Source of the DNA: Dirofilaria immitis
Lineage: Eukaryota > Nematoda > Chromadorea > Rhabditida > Onchocercidae
NCBI GenBank assembly: GCA_024305405.1
Contig: JAKNDB010000087.1
Span: 62,001 to 126,000, forward strand
DNA length: 64,000 bases
Direction of reading: 5' to 3'
Both the position numbers and the translations under genes were made by a program. Each line of letters starts with the position of its first letter. Position 1 is the stretch's first letter. This document shows positions 1-33,392 of this stretch, in pieces. Below the pieces are notes generated by a model. That model saw only the letters and a program-made list of their open reading frames with translations. It was not told the origin of the DNA and made no database searches.

Positions 1-1483
1 GTTAAATGATTGAAAAAAGTGAAAAAAATGATTTGCTTGGAAAATTTGCCATAAATGAAACATAAATTTTTATTTTAAAAAAAATTTTATTTATAAAAAA
101 CGATTCGTACAAGATAATGCGAATTTTCAATTAATAAAATGGCATTTTGAATTATAACAAAAATTTTCCGATACAAAAAATATAATTATTCGAAATTTTC
201 CTTTTTTTTTAGCAAAATTAATGTAAAAATAATTTTTCGTCAAATTTCATTTGAATAAAAAATTCAAAAAATGAAAATGAATGTAAAAAGAAAATTAAAA
301 GAAAAAAACAAAAACAAAATAACAAATTTTTTTTTAATTTTAAAATTAAATAATCGGAAAATTTTTTGAAAAAGCAATCAATTATGATTAAATTGTAAAA
401 ATTGCGCCCAAAACTCATCCCTCCTAGAAATTTTGACACCAACTCCTTCCCTTTTTTTCTTCTCTTTCTCTCTCTCTCTCCTCTATTTCCTTTTTACTTT
501 TAAATTAAATTAAGAATTTTTATATGATTAAAAAAAAATTTGACATTTATTATTAAATTTTATTGATAACGGAAATTAAATTTTTTTATAAATATTGAAT
601 ATTATCAATTATTGGAAATTTATATTTTTTTTAAAATAGAATTTATTATTATTATATGTTAAATAAAAGTATTATTTTAGAAAAATATTTCAAATTACTT
701 CTTTTCTTTCCTCCTAAAGCAATTCCAATTGAATAGAAGAAATTTTTAAATTTAGAAGGAAATTATCCTTTTTATTTTTGATTTCGTTTTTTTCATATGT
801 GAGAAAAAGAAAATCAAAAATTAATTTTCTTGTATTGCTAATATACAATTTTGATATTGCAAATAATTTTTGATTATTTTAAAATTAAAATTTAATAATC
901 AATATTTTTAGGATAGAATTTTTTTTGCATTTTAATCTATAAAAGATTTTAATATATTGTTGAATATAGTGAAAAGGAATAATGATAATAAATTAATGAA
1001 TTAATAAGAATTGTATCGTAATACTAATTATTCAAATTTTAATATATTCGCGAGCATTTAAAATTAAATAATGAAAAACAATAAATAATAATTAATAATA
1101 GATAATATTTAGTAATAATTTAATTAATATGTAATAATATAATAATTTCTAATTTCCTATTAATAATTAATCAAAAATAAAAAAGCCAGTGACAAAATGC
1201 CAGAATGGAAGAGTTTATGGGTATCAATTTATGAATAAATATAAATGCTAATTAATGATGATTACAAGCGATAGTAGTCCAATGACAATTGCGCACATGA
1301 AATAATGTGATGTGTGATATTCGCCACGCATCATATATCATATATGTCATGTGAAATATTTTGATGTGACAGTTGCGCATCATAGCAGCAGGACAATGAA
1401 AAGAAAAAGTTAAAAGAAAGGGCCGCGAAAAAAATTTCATGCAAAAATGATATATTTACAATATTTTCATTCATATCATTTCT

Positions 1484-1523
1484 TTTTCTCTCTCTTCCTC
1501 TCTCTCTCTCTCTCTCTCTCTTT
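1484..1523. repeat. CT dinucleotide microsatellite
   Basis: A nearly pure CT run (GA on the minus strand) lies just beyond the 3' end of the rootletin gene. It is one of many CT/GA tracts in the window. Confidence 0.9.
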
Positions 1524-1592
1524 CATCCGATAGATTTGTTTTAATTAATTAAAATTAAAATTATTTAAAAAAGTTTAAAACTTTTTTCCATT

Positions 1593-1598
1593 TTTATT
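1593..1598 (-). terminator. Candidate polyadenylation signal of the rootletin gene
   Basis: AATAAA on the minus strand lies about 112 bases after the rootletin stop codon, a normal spacing for a nematode 3' UTR. In such AT-rich DNA the hexamer also occurs by chance, so this is a candidate only. Confidence 0.4.
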
Positions 1599-1640
1599 AA
1601 CCTAAAAAAATTAAATGAAAAGGAAGGAATTATTGATTGT

Positions 1641-1673
1641 GATGATAACGATGATGATGATGATGATGATGAT
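1641..1673. repeat. GAT trinucleotide microsatellite
   Basis: A short GAT/ATC run lies in the presumed 3' UTR of the rootletin gene. The frame here is past the stop codon, so it is not coding. Confidence 0.85.
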
Positions 1674-1709
1674 CGAAATTTTTAATATTTTGTCATTTCT
1701 TATTAGTTA

Positions 1710-21279
<19,570 letters not shown>

Positions 21280-21328
21280 TTCTTTTTATAAGTTTTCTTC
21301 TTTGTTTTTGTTTATTCTAGCAGTTCAG

Positions 21329-21335
21329 CTGAAAG
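21329..21335 (-). promoter_or_regulatory. Candidate trans-splice (spliced-leader) acceptor of the rootletin gene
   Basis: On the minus strand TTCTTTCAG ends about 49 bases before the proposed start codon. A pyrimidine-rich acceptor at this distance fits addition of a nematode spliced leader. It could instead be an ordinary acceptor for an upstream non-coding exon. The frame between it and the ATG contains a stop (TAG), so translation cannot begin further upstream in the same frame. Confidence 0.45.
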
Positions 21336-21489
21336 AATCATTTCATATGAATTAAAATTAATTTATTTCAAATATTTCATCTAATACAGGAAGAAAGGAA
21401 ACTTTGCAATAGGAGAAAAATAACGCTTTATAATTCGATAAATATAATAGTACTTATAAAATTTAATTAAATATTATTACTATCACTAA

Positions 21490-21830
21490 TAATAATGATA
21501 AAGATCATAATAAAAATGATAATAATTTCAACGACGGGAACTTTTTCTCTTTCTAATTAAAATAAAATTTAGTGTAATTTTTTTAGAACAAGATCAAGAA
21601 GGCAACAATAATAGCTGATAATAAGAATGATAATAATGTCAACAGTAGAAACTTTTGTTTCCTTTTAATTAAAATAAAATTTAGTGTAATTTTTTATAAC
21701 ACGCTCCGGAATAACAAGATCAAGAAGGCAACAATAATAATTAATGATAAGAATGATAATAATTTCAACAACAGAAAATTTGTTTCCTTGTTAATTAAAA
21801 TAAAATTTTGTGTAATTTTTTTTTCTTATA
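21490..21830. repeat. Three diverged copies of a ~115-bp tandem unit
   Basis: Each copy contains the blocks gataataatttcaac, then taaaataaaatttagtg. The last two also share the block aacaagatcaagaaggc, in which the third copy begins. Drift between copies suggests an old duplication. Confidence 0.7.
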
Positions 21831-22730
21831 ATAAATTTGATAAGAGAAACAAAAAATAAAATTAAATTAAAATTTTGAAATTTAAATAATCACAAAATGC
21901 TAATACACAAAATGCTAATTTTAAAATACAAAATCTTTTTTTTTCCCACAAATATAAATTTATTTTCAAATTTGCTACAAACAGCTCAAACTTTATAAAT
22001 ATAATTTAAGCAAATATTTAAAAAAAAAAAAAAGAAGAATTTGCAATTATTAAACATTTAAGATTTAATTAAATTTTTGAATAATTTACAAAATATAATT
22101 TTTTTCTTTTTTTTCACACAAATTTTGAAATATAAATTTCTAACAAAAAAAATTCTTTATAAATTTTATTTTTTTTCCTAAACATAAATATATAATTTAT
22201 AAACAAAAAAAAGAAAGAAAAACTTTCTAATATCATTTATTATATTTGTTTATAGGTAAAAAAAAAAAAAAAAAAGAGATGGCTTAAAATAAATTAATTG
22301 ATAAAAATAAACAAAATTAAAATTAAATCAAACCAAATGAGACGTGAAATGAAATGTGATATAACAAGGATAGGAATAGGTTGAAATAAGACGTAACGCG
22401 ATGAGATAAGACCAGACTGTAAAATAATATGATTGAATAATTGCTCGAATGATAATAATATTAGGTATTGATGATATATATATATACGTATTGATGAATA
22501 GCGATATAAATCAATATGCAAATTATTGAGAATGATAAACTATACATATTGTACGATATTATTTAGATTAAAAAAGAGGAAAAGAAAAAAGAAAGGAAGA
22601 AAGAAAAGAAAAAGCATTCATTTTAGGATAGGAATAGATAAGATATTTTTTTATACTATGCAAATTTTTCTTTTTTCAACTTCTCAAAAATCAACTGATT
22701 ATATTATCATATTTGAATGAACAATTAAGT

Positions 22731-22790
22731 GAGAGAGAGAGGGAGAGAGAGAGAAGGAGAGAAAGAAAGAGAGAGAGAGAGAGAGAAAAG
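22731..22790. repeat. GA microsatellite
   Basis: An imperfect GA/GGA/GAAA tract with all purines on the plus strand. It is non-coding. Confidence 0.9.
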
Positions 22791-23244
22791 GCCTAATTAA
22801 AAGGGTTTATTAAAAGGGCTAATTAAAAAGGCCTAGTTATTTAAATTTGTTAAAATTTATAATTTATTCAATCCAAATATTTCATTTTTAAAATGTTAAA
22901 AATAAAAAGGAAAAATATAAAATAATTGAATAATTAAAATTACAAAAATAACTAATATTAATAATTTATTTATAGCAAAAATAATTTAATAAAAAATTAA
23001 AAAAAAGTGAAATTAATCGTTTTCATTTTATAAAATAATAAAAATATAAAATTAAAAATTTAATAACTTAATTAGTAATTAAAAGATATTTTTAATGAGA
23101 AAAAATAATTAATTTAATTTATTTTAAATAACTAATTTCATGCGAAATATATGTATGTGTGTGTGTATTTATGTATGTATGTAATATTGTTTATTTATTG
23201 AAATTATTATTTAAAATTAATATTAATTAAAAACAAAACCAATG

Positions 23245-23630
23245 ATCCATTCAATTAATGTATATATAATTTCGATTAAATCAGAAATTAATATATGAAA
23301 TATCAATTAAAATATAATAGAAACTACGATTCATTCAGTTAATATATTTATATATAATTTTGATTAAATCAGAACTTAATATATGAAATATTAATTAAAA
23401 TGTAATAGAAAACAATTCAACTAATATATATAATTTCGATTGAATCAGAACTTAAAATATTAATTAAAACAAAATAGAAACTACGACTCATTCAGTTAAT
23501 ATATTTATATATAATTTTGATTAAATCAGAACTTAATATATGGAATATTAATTAAAATATAACGAAATAGTGATTTATTCGATTAATATACATATAATTT
23601 TGATTGAATCAGAACTTAATATGTAGGAAT
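23245..23630. repeat. Five copies of an ~80-bp AT-rich tandem unit
   Basis: The marker gattaaatcaga (or gattgaatcaga) recurs at 23274, 23362, 23439, 23519 and 23602, a spacing of 77-88 bases. Each is followed by actta/atta and a block of aatatatgaaatatt type. Copies differ by small indels. Confidence 0.75.
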
Positions 23631-24069
23631 TTTTCTTTCTTTTTTCGTTTAACTTAGATATTATAGCTAAGATTTATTATTAATAAATTTTTTATATTTA
23701 ATCATTTATCAAAATATATTTTTATGATAATTTTGATATTATTTTTTTGTTTTCCTATTTTTTAGTACTTAAAAATAAAAATAAAAAAGAAAATGAGAAA
23801 TGAAATTAATTTTTTTTTTTAAGAAATAAGAAATATAAAATGAAAAATTCAATCAATAATTGATATAATTTAAAATTCATTATCATTTATTGATTAAAAT
23901 TTAATGAAAAGCAGGAATTTTATCACAATAAATCGTATAATAATAGTAGATCTATGATTATGCTAATCCATTATGAAAGATCCCATCAAATGTAAATTTT
24001 TCATAAGTATATTAGGCTGAATCATTTTGAACTGAAACAATCGAATATTATTTATTTTCAATTTTGAAT

Positions 24070-24600
24070 TAAAATGATTAGAAGAAACGGGGAAAATGGG
24101 AAAGCTGGGAATGCGGGAAAGGGGTGCAGGAAAGAGGAGGATGCGGGAAAGCGGGGATGAAATTAATAAGACAGGATATTGTTTGGAGAAAAAGCAAATA
24201 AGAAAAAATTGAATGCAAACGATTAGAAGAAACGGGGAAGATGGGAAAGCCAGGGAATGCGGGAAAGCGGGGGATGCGGGAAAGTGGGGGTGGGAAAGCG
24301 GGGTGAGAAGTCAGCATGTTGGAGAAATAAATAAATAAATAAGAAAAAATTGAACGAAAGTGATTAGAAGAAAAGTGGGAAGGTGGGAAAGCGAGATAAT
24401 GCGGGAAAGCGGGGATGAAATTAATAAGACAGGATATTGTTTGGAGAAAAAGCAAATAAGAAAAAATTGAATGCAAACGATTAGAAGAAACGGGGAAAGA
24501 TGGAAAGCGAGGGAATGTGGGAAAGCGGGAGGATGCGGGAAAGCGGGGGATGCGGGAAAGGGCGGAGGATGTGGGAAAGCGGGTAAGAAATCAATAAGAA
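24070..24600. repeat. G-rich minisatellite with gcgggaaa motifs and G-quadruplex potential
   Basis: Four units of about 118-143 bases begin with gattagaagaaa near 24077, 24220, 24361 and 24479. Each has a G-rich core (gcgggaaagcgggg types) and an A/T tail (aataagaaaaaattgaa). The octamer gcgggaaa occurs about seven times. From 24253 to 24303 there are more than four runs of three to five G separated by one to five bases, which meets the usual G-quadruplex pattern. This is by far the most G-rich sequence in the desert. It lacks a coding frame: the minus-strand frame is a Phe/Ser/Pro-rich translation of the repeat. Confidence 0.8.
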
Positions 24601-27600
24601 AGGATGTTTATTGTTGGAGAAATAAATATATATAAAATAAGAAAATAAAATTAAATCGAATAATAAATTTTTTTTCTCAATTGAATAATAAAAGAATGAA
24701 ATAAGAAATTTAAAAAAAAAAAAAAGAGAAAATGCCAATATATCTTAAATTTATGCCTTTGAAATATTTAAAATTTTCATTTAATTAAAAATTATAAATT
24801 ATTAATTAAATATTATATAAATATATCTAAAATATATAAGCAAACATATGTATAAAATTAAAATATATTTTTAAATTATGATAGAGGAAAATGCTATACT
24901 GTATGATAATGCATAAATAATATATATAAAATTTTAATAAATTTGTTAATTAAATAGGTATTCGAAAAATAAGAGAAAATTTTTTTTAAAAAAAAATAGA
25001 AAAATAATAATATAACTGATAAAAAAATTGATAGAAATACAATCTAATGATAAGAATATAACACCATTGATAAGAATGTAATGTAATTGCTAATAGCATA
25101 ATATAAATGATAAGAATTGAAAGACATAAACCTTTATTTTTTTTTCTTTAACGTTTTAACTTTTCAGATTACTCGAAAATTTTTTATAATGTTTTAAATA
25201 AAAACAAAGCTTTTAATTGATGTTATCATTAGATGAGAAAAAATTATTATAATATTTGAATGAAGTTTAAATTTTTTTTTTGATAATATTTTATATGATA
25301 AACTTTTATATCAAATATGATCAAAATGATCATTTTCTATCATTCACTATCACTACATAAAAATTTCTATTTGTTAATTTTTTGATAATATTTTGATGAA
25401 AATAGAATGAATTTCCTACTACTCATTCCTATTGCTACATCAAATTTTTGATAATAAAAATATTTTTCGTCGTTTTGTTTCTCCTCGAGAATTTGCAAAT
25501 AAAATTTATAGAATAAATTATTATTTTTAAAAAAAAAAAGGAAAAAAAAGAAACGAATATTAAAATTGAAAAATGCTGCCTAAAACATTTGGTTAAACCA
25601 TATGCTTTTTAAAAGTTTTTTCTTTTTTAGAAAAAAGTTAGTAAAATATAAAATTTCTTTATTATTTTAGATATAAAAATATATTTTTATTTTTATTTTT
25701 TTGGAAGAAATTATAAAAATTTTGATTTGTTTTACAGGAAGTTGTAAATTTTAACGATTGGCATAAATACGATAGTTTTATCGAAATCATTTCTTGAAGA
25801 AACAAAAAAAAAAAAAGAGAAAATTTCAGAAAATAAGTTTTTGTTTTGCAGCATTGAAAATATAGCTTTATGCGTTAATTATTGCTTATGAGTGATAAAA
25901 ACGAATGAAAAAAAAATCTATCTGCAAATTTTAAACGAAAAAAAAAGTTTTAAATTTATTATCAGTTAAAATTAGTAAATTTTTATTTTAAATTTTATAA
26001 CTCATAATTTAGATGAGTTTTGTTAAATATGGTCAAATTTGATTAAAATGTAATTTAATTTGAAAAAAAAAAAAGGAACAAGAAAATGGTTGAAGCATTT
26101 TAAAAAATGATTGATAAGAATAATAATTCAGATGATCGTATCAATTTGATAACAAAATGATAACATTGATTATTTAGTTCGTTGCTTATTTTAATCATTT
26201 AATCATTTCTTTTTTTTTTCAAATGTAATATCAAATATTTTGTTCCAATTATTATTATTAGAATGAAAAAGTAAAAACAATTATCACTCATTTTCTCAAT
26301 TATCAACTAATGATTAGTGTTTATCATTGAAGGAAATTTATTCATTTACAGAATATGTAGTATTGCAAGAATTTAAAATTTCGTTGAAAAAAAAACGAAA
26401 ATTAAAATATAAAAAAAAAAGAAATAAAATCAATTTAGAGAAAAATATTTTGATACTAACGATATAATTATTAAACAAATAATAATTAATCAATTTTAGT
26501 TATAAAAATTTAAAAAATTGTTTAAATAAAATTTTAAAAAGATAAAAATAAAAATAATTTTCAATTATTTCGTTTTGTTAAAGTATTTTAAAAAAGAAAT
26601 AAATGATATGATAGATTCTCAAAAACAAAAAAAAAAAAAGTAAGTAATTAAATGACATTTTCTCTTTTCCTTCCATTTCTTTATCTTTTCTAAATTGTTT
26701 AATTTCATTGTCAAATTAGCTTTTTGTCATAAATTATCAGTCAAATTATTTGTCATAAATTATCAGTCAAATTATTTCATATAAATTTTAAATAATACAA
26801 GTTCTTATCAAATTATTGATATGTAATTTTGTAAATGATTCTTCATTACATTTCTAACATTTCATATAAATGGTATAGATTAAATGAATTAATTATACAT
26901 ATTGAATTTCATTTCTTATAAGTTCGAATTTATAATTTAATGTAGAAAAGGCATAAAAAGATTTAAAATAAAATAAATAAATAAGTACAAAAGAGAAAAA
27001 AATAACACAACCATAATTATGGATGAAGTTTAACACGATATAAGTTAATTAGACTATCAAAAATAATTGCTATAATTATCTCACATCGATGATAATTCGG
27101 ATTATTTCAGTTAATTAGGAATCATTATTGAACAATTTTTTCTGTTAACAAATTATTCAGTTTAAAATCATAAATTCTCTTTTTTTTCTCTCATTTAATT
27201 TCTTTTTTTGCTTCATTGATATGATTATGATAACGATTAACTTGAATATTTTCAACTTTTATTTCTAAAAAATTGAATTAAAGAAAAAAAATTGAGTTAT
27301 ATGGAAAGTTATGCGCTTACTTTTGTATCGATTGTATTTGAAAATCTGAAACTAAACAATTTTTAAAATTTCAACTTATTATAAAATCTTTTTTTTTTAC
27401 TCCCATTTCGCATTCTTTCCTTTTCTGATCTTTTTTTTCTCGATGATAATGTTCATTTTTGGGAAATTATTATCAATAAAATGAAAATGCAACGATGATG
27501 AAAAAGAAAAAAAACAACATTACATAAAGTACGTTTGAAACAACAAACGATTAACAAATTAGAGGCTTGTTAATATGTTTAATCAATCAAAGAAATGAAA

Positions 27601-27689
27601 TGGAAAAATAGGTAAAAATGATGAAAATTTTTGTCATCCTAAAATTTGACATAATTTTAATGACAAAAAGAAAAAACAATTGATATAGT

Positions 27690-27810
27690 TATAACTAATG
27701 CATATAATGTTGAAGTATCGCAATATTGATTAGTTCCTTTCCTTCTTTTTTGTCAAAGCTATAGCTAATGCATGTAATGTTGAAGTATCGCAATATTGAT
27801 TGGTTTCTCT
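27690..27810. repeat. Direct duplication (~80-bp spacing)
   Basis: The block ctaatgcatataatgttg followed by aagtatcgcaatattgatt is present twice with few differences, separated by a C/T-rich linker. Non-coding. Confidence 0.7.
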
Positions 27811-28214
27811 TTTTTTTTTTTTTTATGATTCAATAAGATCAAATAATATTATTGTGAATAGTAAATTTTTTCCTATTTTTCGGTTTATTTTTAGGCATAG
27901 TACAAAAACTAATATTATTTTCATTCATTCACCAATAACAATCTTTTAAAAAGAATGAATTGCAAAAATAATATAATATAAAATTTATTCATTGTAATAA
28001 TACTACAATCTGAAAAAAAAAAGGGAAAAATTGGAAATAGTAATATATATGCTAAACAGATATGAGCATTAACAATTTGACAACATTTATTGAAACATTT
28101 TTATTTCGGTTGCTGATTCATTTGATTTTTATTTTTATTTTTTTTAAATTCCCTACCATTTCTACTCCGAACAGTTTCCATTCCATTATCATATATACAG
28201 ATTATCAATGATAC

Positions 28215-28390
28215 TCTTTATAAATATCAATCTCAGCCGTACTATCTAATAAATATTAATGTTATATCTAAAATAGATTGAAATTACTAGATGATATATG
28301 ATTGAAATATCAATTTCAATCGTACTATCTAATAAATATCAACAAATATGATGCATCTAAAACAGATTGAAAATACTAGATGATATTTAA
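28215..28390. repeat. Direct duplication of an ~85-bp unit
   Basis: Two copies contain the blocks cgtactatctaataaatat and agattgaaattactagatg (slightly changed in the second copy). Non-coding. Confidence 0.7.
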
Positions 28391-28839
28391 AGCTATAACA
28401 AAATCTTTTTCATTATGCAATAATTTGATCTTATTACAAAAGAAATCCATTTCAAACATTTCAAATTTTAATTAAAAAAAACAAAAGGAAGAAAGAAAAA
28501 AAAGTGAAATATAAATTTTAAAACTAAAAAATCAAATAATTAAATTAAAATATTTTCATTTATTTCTTTACCAATATGTTAATAATTATTAGATAATTTA
28601 AAATTTATGCTAAACAAAAAAGAAAAAAATAAATTCTCATTTTAATGAACAATCAACATGTATCAACGATAGATGATAATAGCAATAATGAAATTAAAAA
28701 CGAAAAAGTAAATGATGGAAATTTCTCGCAAAAAATAAAAAAATAAAAAAGAAGAAGACGAGGAAAAGAGAGCAGAACTGAAAACTGGAAAAGTATATAC
28801 TTTGATTTTATTTGAAAAAGGAAAAATGATGAAAAAGGG

Positions 28840-28841
28840 AC

Positions 28842-28873
<32 letters not shown>

Positions 28874-28890
28874 AAAAGAAAGAGAAAAAA
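28840..28890. repeat. GA microsatellite
   Basis: A GA run grading into A-rich sequence; the Ser-Leu repeat frame on the minus strand is its translation and not a gene. Confidence 0.9.
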
Positions 28891-29054
28891 ATTATCTTTT
28901 ACGAATCCATAATGCCCTTTTTCGTATCGACTCAAGAATAATTGAAAAAAAAAAGGGCAAAAATAGATGTTCTAACTATAGAGGACATTTAAACGAGGTA
29001 TAGAATTAAATATTGATTTTTCCATTTATCATTGTAAAATTTTCCCTTTCACAA

Positions 29055-29100
29055 GGGAAAGAGAGAGAGAAAGAGGGAGGGAGAAAGAGAGAAAGAAAGA
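29055..29100. repeat. GA-rich purine tract
   Basis: An imperfect GA/GGGA tract. It is followed by a series of short repeats of the type ttacgtg plus a-rich spacer up to about 29340. Confidence 0.8.
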
Positions 29101-32100
29101 ATTTGATAAAATATTTTCTCTTACGTGACTTACGTGACTTACGTAGGAATGAATACATTTAATAAAATATTGGACTTCTCATTTACGTGGAAGAGGTTTG
29201 ATGAAAGACTTTTCCATTTACGTGAAAGAAACTTAATGAAATATTTTATTATTTACATAGAAATGATTACATTTAATAAAATACGGTTTTCTCCCTTTAC
29301 TGACGTGAAAGAAATTTAATGCAAAAATTTTTCCTTTACATGAAAGAAATTTGATAAAAAAATCTCATCCTTCCTTCAATAAATGATACATTCTGATGAG
29401 ATGTAGATTTTCATAATTGTGGAGATATTTCTAACGAAGATGATAGATAAATTTTGATGAGATGTAGATTTTCATAATTGTGGAGATAATTTTTAACGGA
29501 GATCATTTTTTTCCATTTCTTTTCTCGATGAAAGGAATTGCGGAGAATCGTGATGAGAGGTGAAATTTGCTAATTGCGTAGAAAGGAATAATATGTTTGA
29601 AAAGTATTAGACATTTGCCCTTGAAAGAAAAAAAAAATAAATAAGAAGTAAGAAATAAGAAGACGAAGACGAAGACAAACATTAGTTGGTAAAAATATGA
29701 TGAATGATTTATAAATGGATGATATATTTTTTTTTTTGTTAGAAAAATTTAAAAAACAGTAATGTTCTAGAAGAAAATTGCATCAAAAAGAAAAAAACGA
29801 TATGCATTTTTGTCAAGTTAAAAAGAAAAAAAAAAGAAAGAAACTAATAGCAATGATAATAAACAATGATAAATTTCAATTTACAATAATTCAATGAAAC
29901 AATTAACAAATTACATCTGATAAATAAATGCAATAAAATTAATTATGATAAGTAAATTCTAACAATTTAAATTTATCAAAGGGGAAAAAAATTCTCATTA
30001 TTATCATTTTTTTCCACCCTTTAAAGAATACATTATTTCCAAAGTTTAATGGAAAAAAAAGAAGAAGAAAAAGAGAACAGGTAATCGAAAAATTGTCATT
30101 ACTGTTGCAAATCATTAATTATTTAATTCATTGTAAGAAAGAAGATGGCAAAAGAGAAAATTGTTTGAAATGATAATCATTGTATTTTTAATGTATGTAA
30201 AATAATGATAATTCGATAATAATGATTGATAATGAAATTTTAATGTTTGAAATAATTAACAAAATTTAAAAAAGAAAAAGTAGAATAGGTAAAATTTTTA
30301 TCAATGCTATAAAAATAATGATAATAAAAAAAGTTAAAATTATTGAAACAAAAAGGTAAATGAAAATTATTCAATTTTCATTTTCTTAATTTTTTTCCCC
30401 AATATTTTACTAGAAAAATGATTAGATTTAATTGATAAAAAATTGATTATCATCGAGATATTTTCTATTTTTTCTTTTGCTTATCAATTTCCTAATTAAT
30501 TGATTAATTAGCAATGTTTCATTTTATCAACAAATAGAATTTAGTGAAAATTTTTTTATCTTCTTTTTTTTGGAGATTGCAATAATAATTTGTTTTTTGA
30601 TGCATTATTTCGGAATAAATCATTGATAGCAATCATTCAAACAAATAAATTATTCTGTTAACAATTAATCATATCATTTTTGAATCATTACAATAGCAAC
30701 AACATTCGTAGAAATATTTTGTTGTAATACAAAAAATGTTTCTAATTGAATTTCCATCTCGTTTTTTTTCGGAATTGATAAACTTTACGAAATTTTAGAC
30801 ATCAAAAATAAATGAACGAAACATTTTGTTGAAAATAGCAACATTTATATAATTGGTATTGAAAAAGAAAAAAAAAAATTTGTATTACTTGAAAATTAGG
30901 TATTTATGAAAATATTTGTTTAACAATAATATTTGTAAAAGATATGATTATTTTTATCATTCAATAAAAACAAAAAAATTCGATATATTTAAATATTTCA
31001 TAATTTTTAAAATCTTTCTTTTTTTTATATTTTTTCATTTCTCACTTGCAACATATTCGAGAACACATCTCGAGAATACATATATATATGTGTATATTAG
31101 AAAATGAAAACGATTCGAAAATTTTCTTTTCCTCTTCTTACCTTTTTTTTGCAAATGCAAGAGAAGAGATTATTGTTGCTTATAAATGAAATTGTAAAAA
31201 TAAAAAGTTTTTAAAAAGTTTTTTATCATTCTTTCATTTGACATTTTTAAAATTATTTTTGAAATTGTCGAAGAGCGAAAAAAAAAGATTTTTTTTGTCA
31301 AAAATTTTAAAAAATTTTTCAAGACGATTGAAAATGAAAAAAATTTAAATCTCTTTTCTAACTTTATTTGCAAAATTTTTGAAATTAATAAAAAGAAAAA
31401 AAGCCTAAAATTTTAAAATCTTTTAAATATAAATAATAATTTAAAAATTCAAACTTTAAATATATCCAATCAATAATTATTGTTTTATTATCATTCTATG
31501 GCATTGTTTTGTTATAATTAAAGCATAAATTAAAATTAGCATTCTGATCTATTTGGCCAAATATTTGATACAAATAAAATTGATAAATGATTAATGTGCC
31601 TTATGTTAATCTAAGTTTTTAAAATTTGAAGTTAATATAAAATACATATTGTCATTTATCAATCATTTCATTTCATTTTATTGCGGTAAATATTTGGCTT
31701 GGATGAATGAAAGGAGTCGATTAACGAGCCAGGAAAAAGGAGAAAAAAAAAGACTTGGCAAACCGAATTAAGCCTAAGTGCTAAAGAAATGGAATAATAG
31801 ATGAAAAAGCGAAAAATGAGATGAGACGATATTGATTAAGCCTAGGCTCTTTTTAATCGATTTCATATTTATTATATCTAAAAATAAAATGAAATTTGTC
31901 ATGCATTTATCGGTCGATTCTATATATATATATATGAGCAATAAGAACAGAAATGAAATGATATTGAAATGAAATAATTGAATTCCTTTTATAATATGAA
32001 ATTGAAAAACATTAATTTAAAAGAATATACTTAATTATTTAATTTATATTATTAATATATATTTTGAAATTATTAAATGCAATAAAATTAATTTAGAAAA

Positions 32101-33038
32101 TGATTAATCAATTAGTACAATTAACTAACATATTGATAAAGGAAATGAAATAGGAAATCGAAAATAAGGAAAGAAAAGAACCAAATAATTGAGTAGAATT
32201 GATTATGAATGGAATAGGATAGGAAACGAAAATTATAACGACAATGACTTTATAGAACTATAAACAATAATTAATTAGATAGAATAAATTAAGAATAGAA
32301 TAGAATAGAGATAAATTAAGAATAGAATAGAATAAATTAAGAATAGAATAGAATAACATTTGATATAATTTATTTATGAATTATATTTCATTCTATCTAT
32401 TTGCAAATAGATTTGAATAATTAATCATGTATCGATAAATTACGACGAGATAAAAATATTTTTGAATTGCTTAAAATTATATCAATAAATCTTTATCAGT
32501 TGAAATTAAAGATAAAATTTTATTCATCCAAAAAGTATCAACTGATAAGCATTATCAATTTGAAGTTGGAAAATACGATATTTATAATAAATTAAAATTT
32601 TATTCGTTTTTTTAAATTTAATTTAACAAAAACAAGAAAAAAGAGAAAATGAATGTTAATATCAATTATCACGATCATATCAATAAATATTTATTAATTA
32701 AAATTTAAGTTAAAAATTTTTATCCATTCCAAATATAAATTATAAATTTGATAATTAATTTGTTTTTGTTTTATAGCAAAACTAAAATTTGTTAACAGTT
32801 GAAATGAATAAAAAAATTTATTATAAAATTGTTTTGTTTATAATTTTAAATTTAAATTTAAATAAAAGAAATCGATTTCATATAATTGGAAATTTTTACT
32901 TAAAAATATATTTATTGCACATATATATATATGTATTAAAAGAGAGATTGTAGAAAATGAAAAAGGCTTTTCAATAAAAGCTGTAAAAAAAGGTTCTCCG
33001 ATATTATACCATTTATTAAGCCGACTGATTCCCTTGCA

Positions 33039-33392
33039 AGAGAGAGAGAGAGAGAGAGAGGGAAAGAGGAAGAAAAAGAGAGAGAGAAAGAGACAAGAAT
33101 GTCTTAAAAAACATAAAGCATAAAAATTAAAATTTAATGGAAAAAGCTAAATTGAAGATAAAAATGTATTGATCATCGATAAGAAAGAGGGAGGGAGGGA
33201 AAAGAGAAAGAGAAGGAGGAGAGAGAAAGAGGGAGAGAGAAAGAGGAAGAGAGAAAGAAGGAGAGAAAATACCTGGAAAAATATAGATCATGAAAGTTAA
33301 AATTCGATGAAAAAGCTAAATTGAAGCATGAAAATAAATTGATGATCGATAAGAAAGAAAGAGAGAGAGAGCGAGAGAGTGAGAAAAGAGAA
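33039..33392. repeat. Cluster of three GA-rich purine tracts
   Basis: GA tracts at about 33039-33092, 33181-33270 and 33351-33392 are separated by similar spacers that share agctaaattgaag and tgatcgataagaaag. The GA tracts and spacers were probably duplicated together. Confidence 0.8.

Larger units (their letters stand above)
1..1709. other. AT-rich non-coding flank downstream of the rootletin gene
   Basis: No coding region is supported here. The stretch is dense A/T sequence with a CT-rich tract at about 460-490, a pure CT run at 1484-1523 and a GAT run at 1641-1673. The short open frames are low-complexity and have no family resemblance. The part nearest 1709 should be the 3' untranslated region of the minus-strand rootletin gene. 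Confidence 0.6.

Noticed and set aside
22526..22720. Lys/Arg-rich 64-codon plus-strand frame
   Set aside because: It is a purine-rich tract followed by A/T sequence with no conserved motif.
24078..24738. Pro/Phe/Ser-rich frames on the minus strand across the G-rich minisatellite
   Set aside because: They are translations of the repeat units and change frame between copies.
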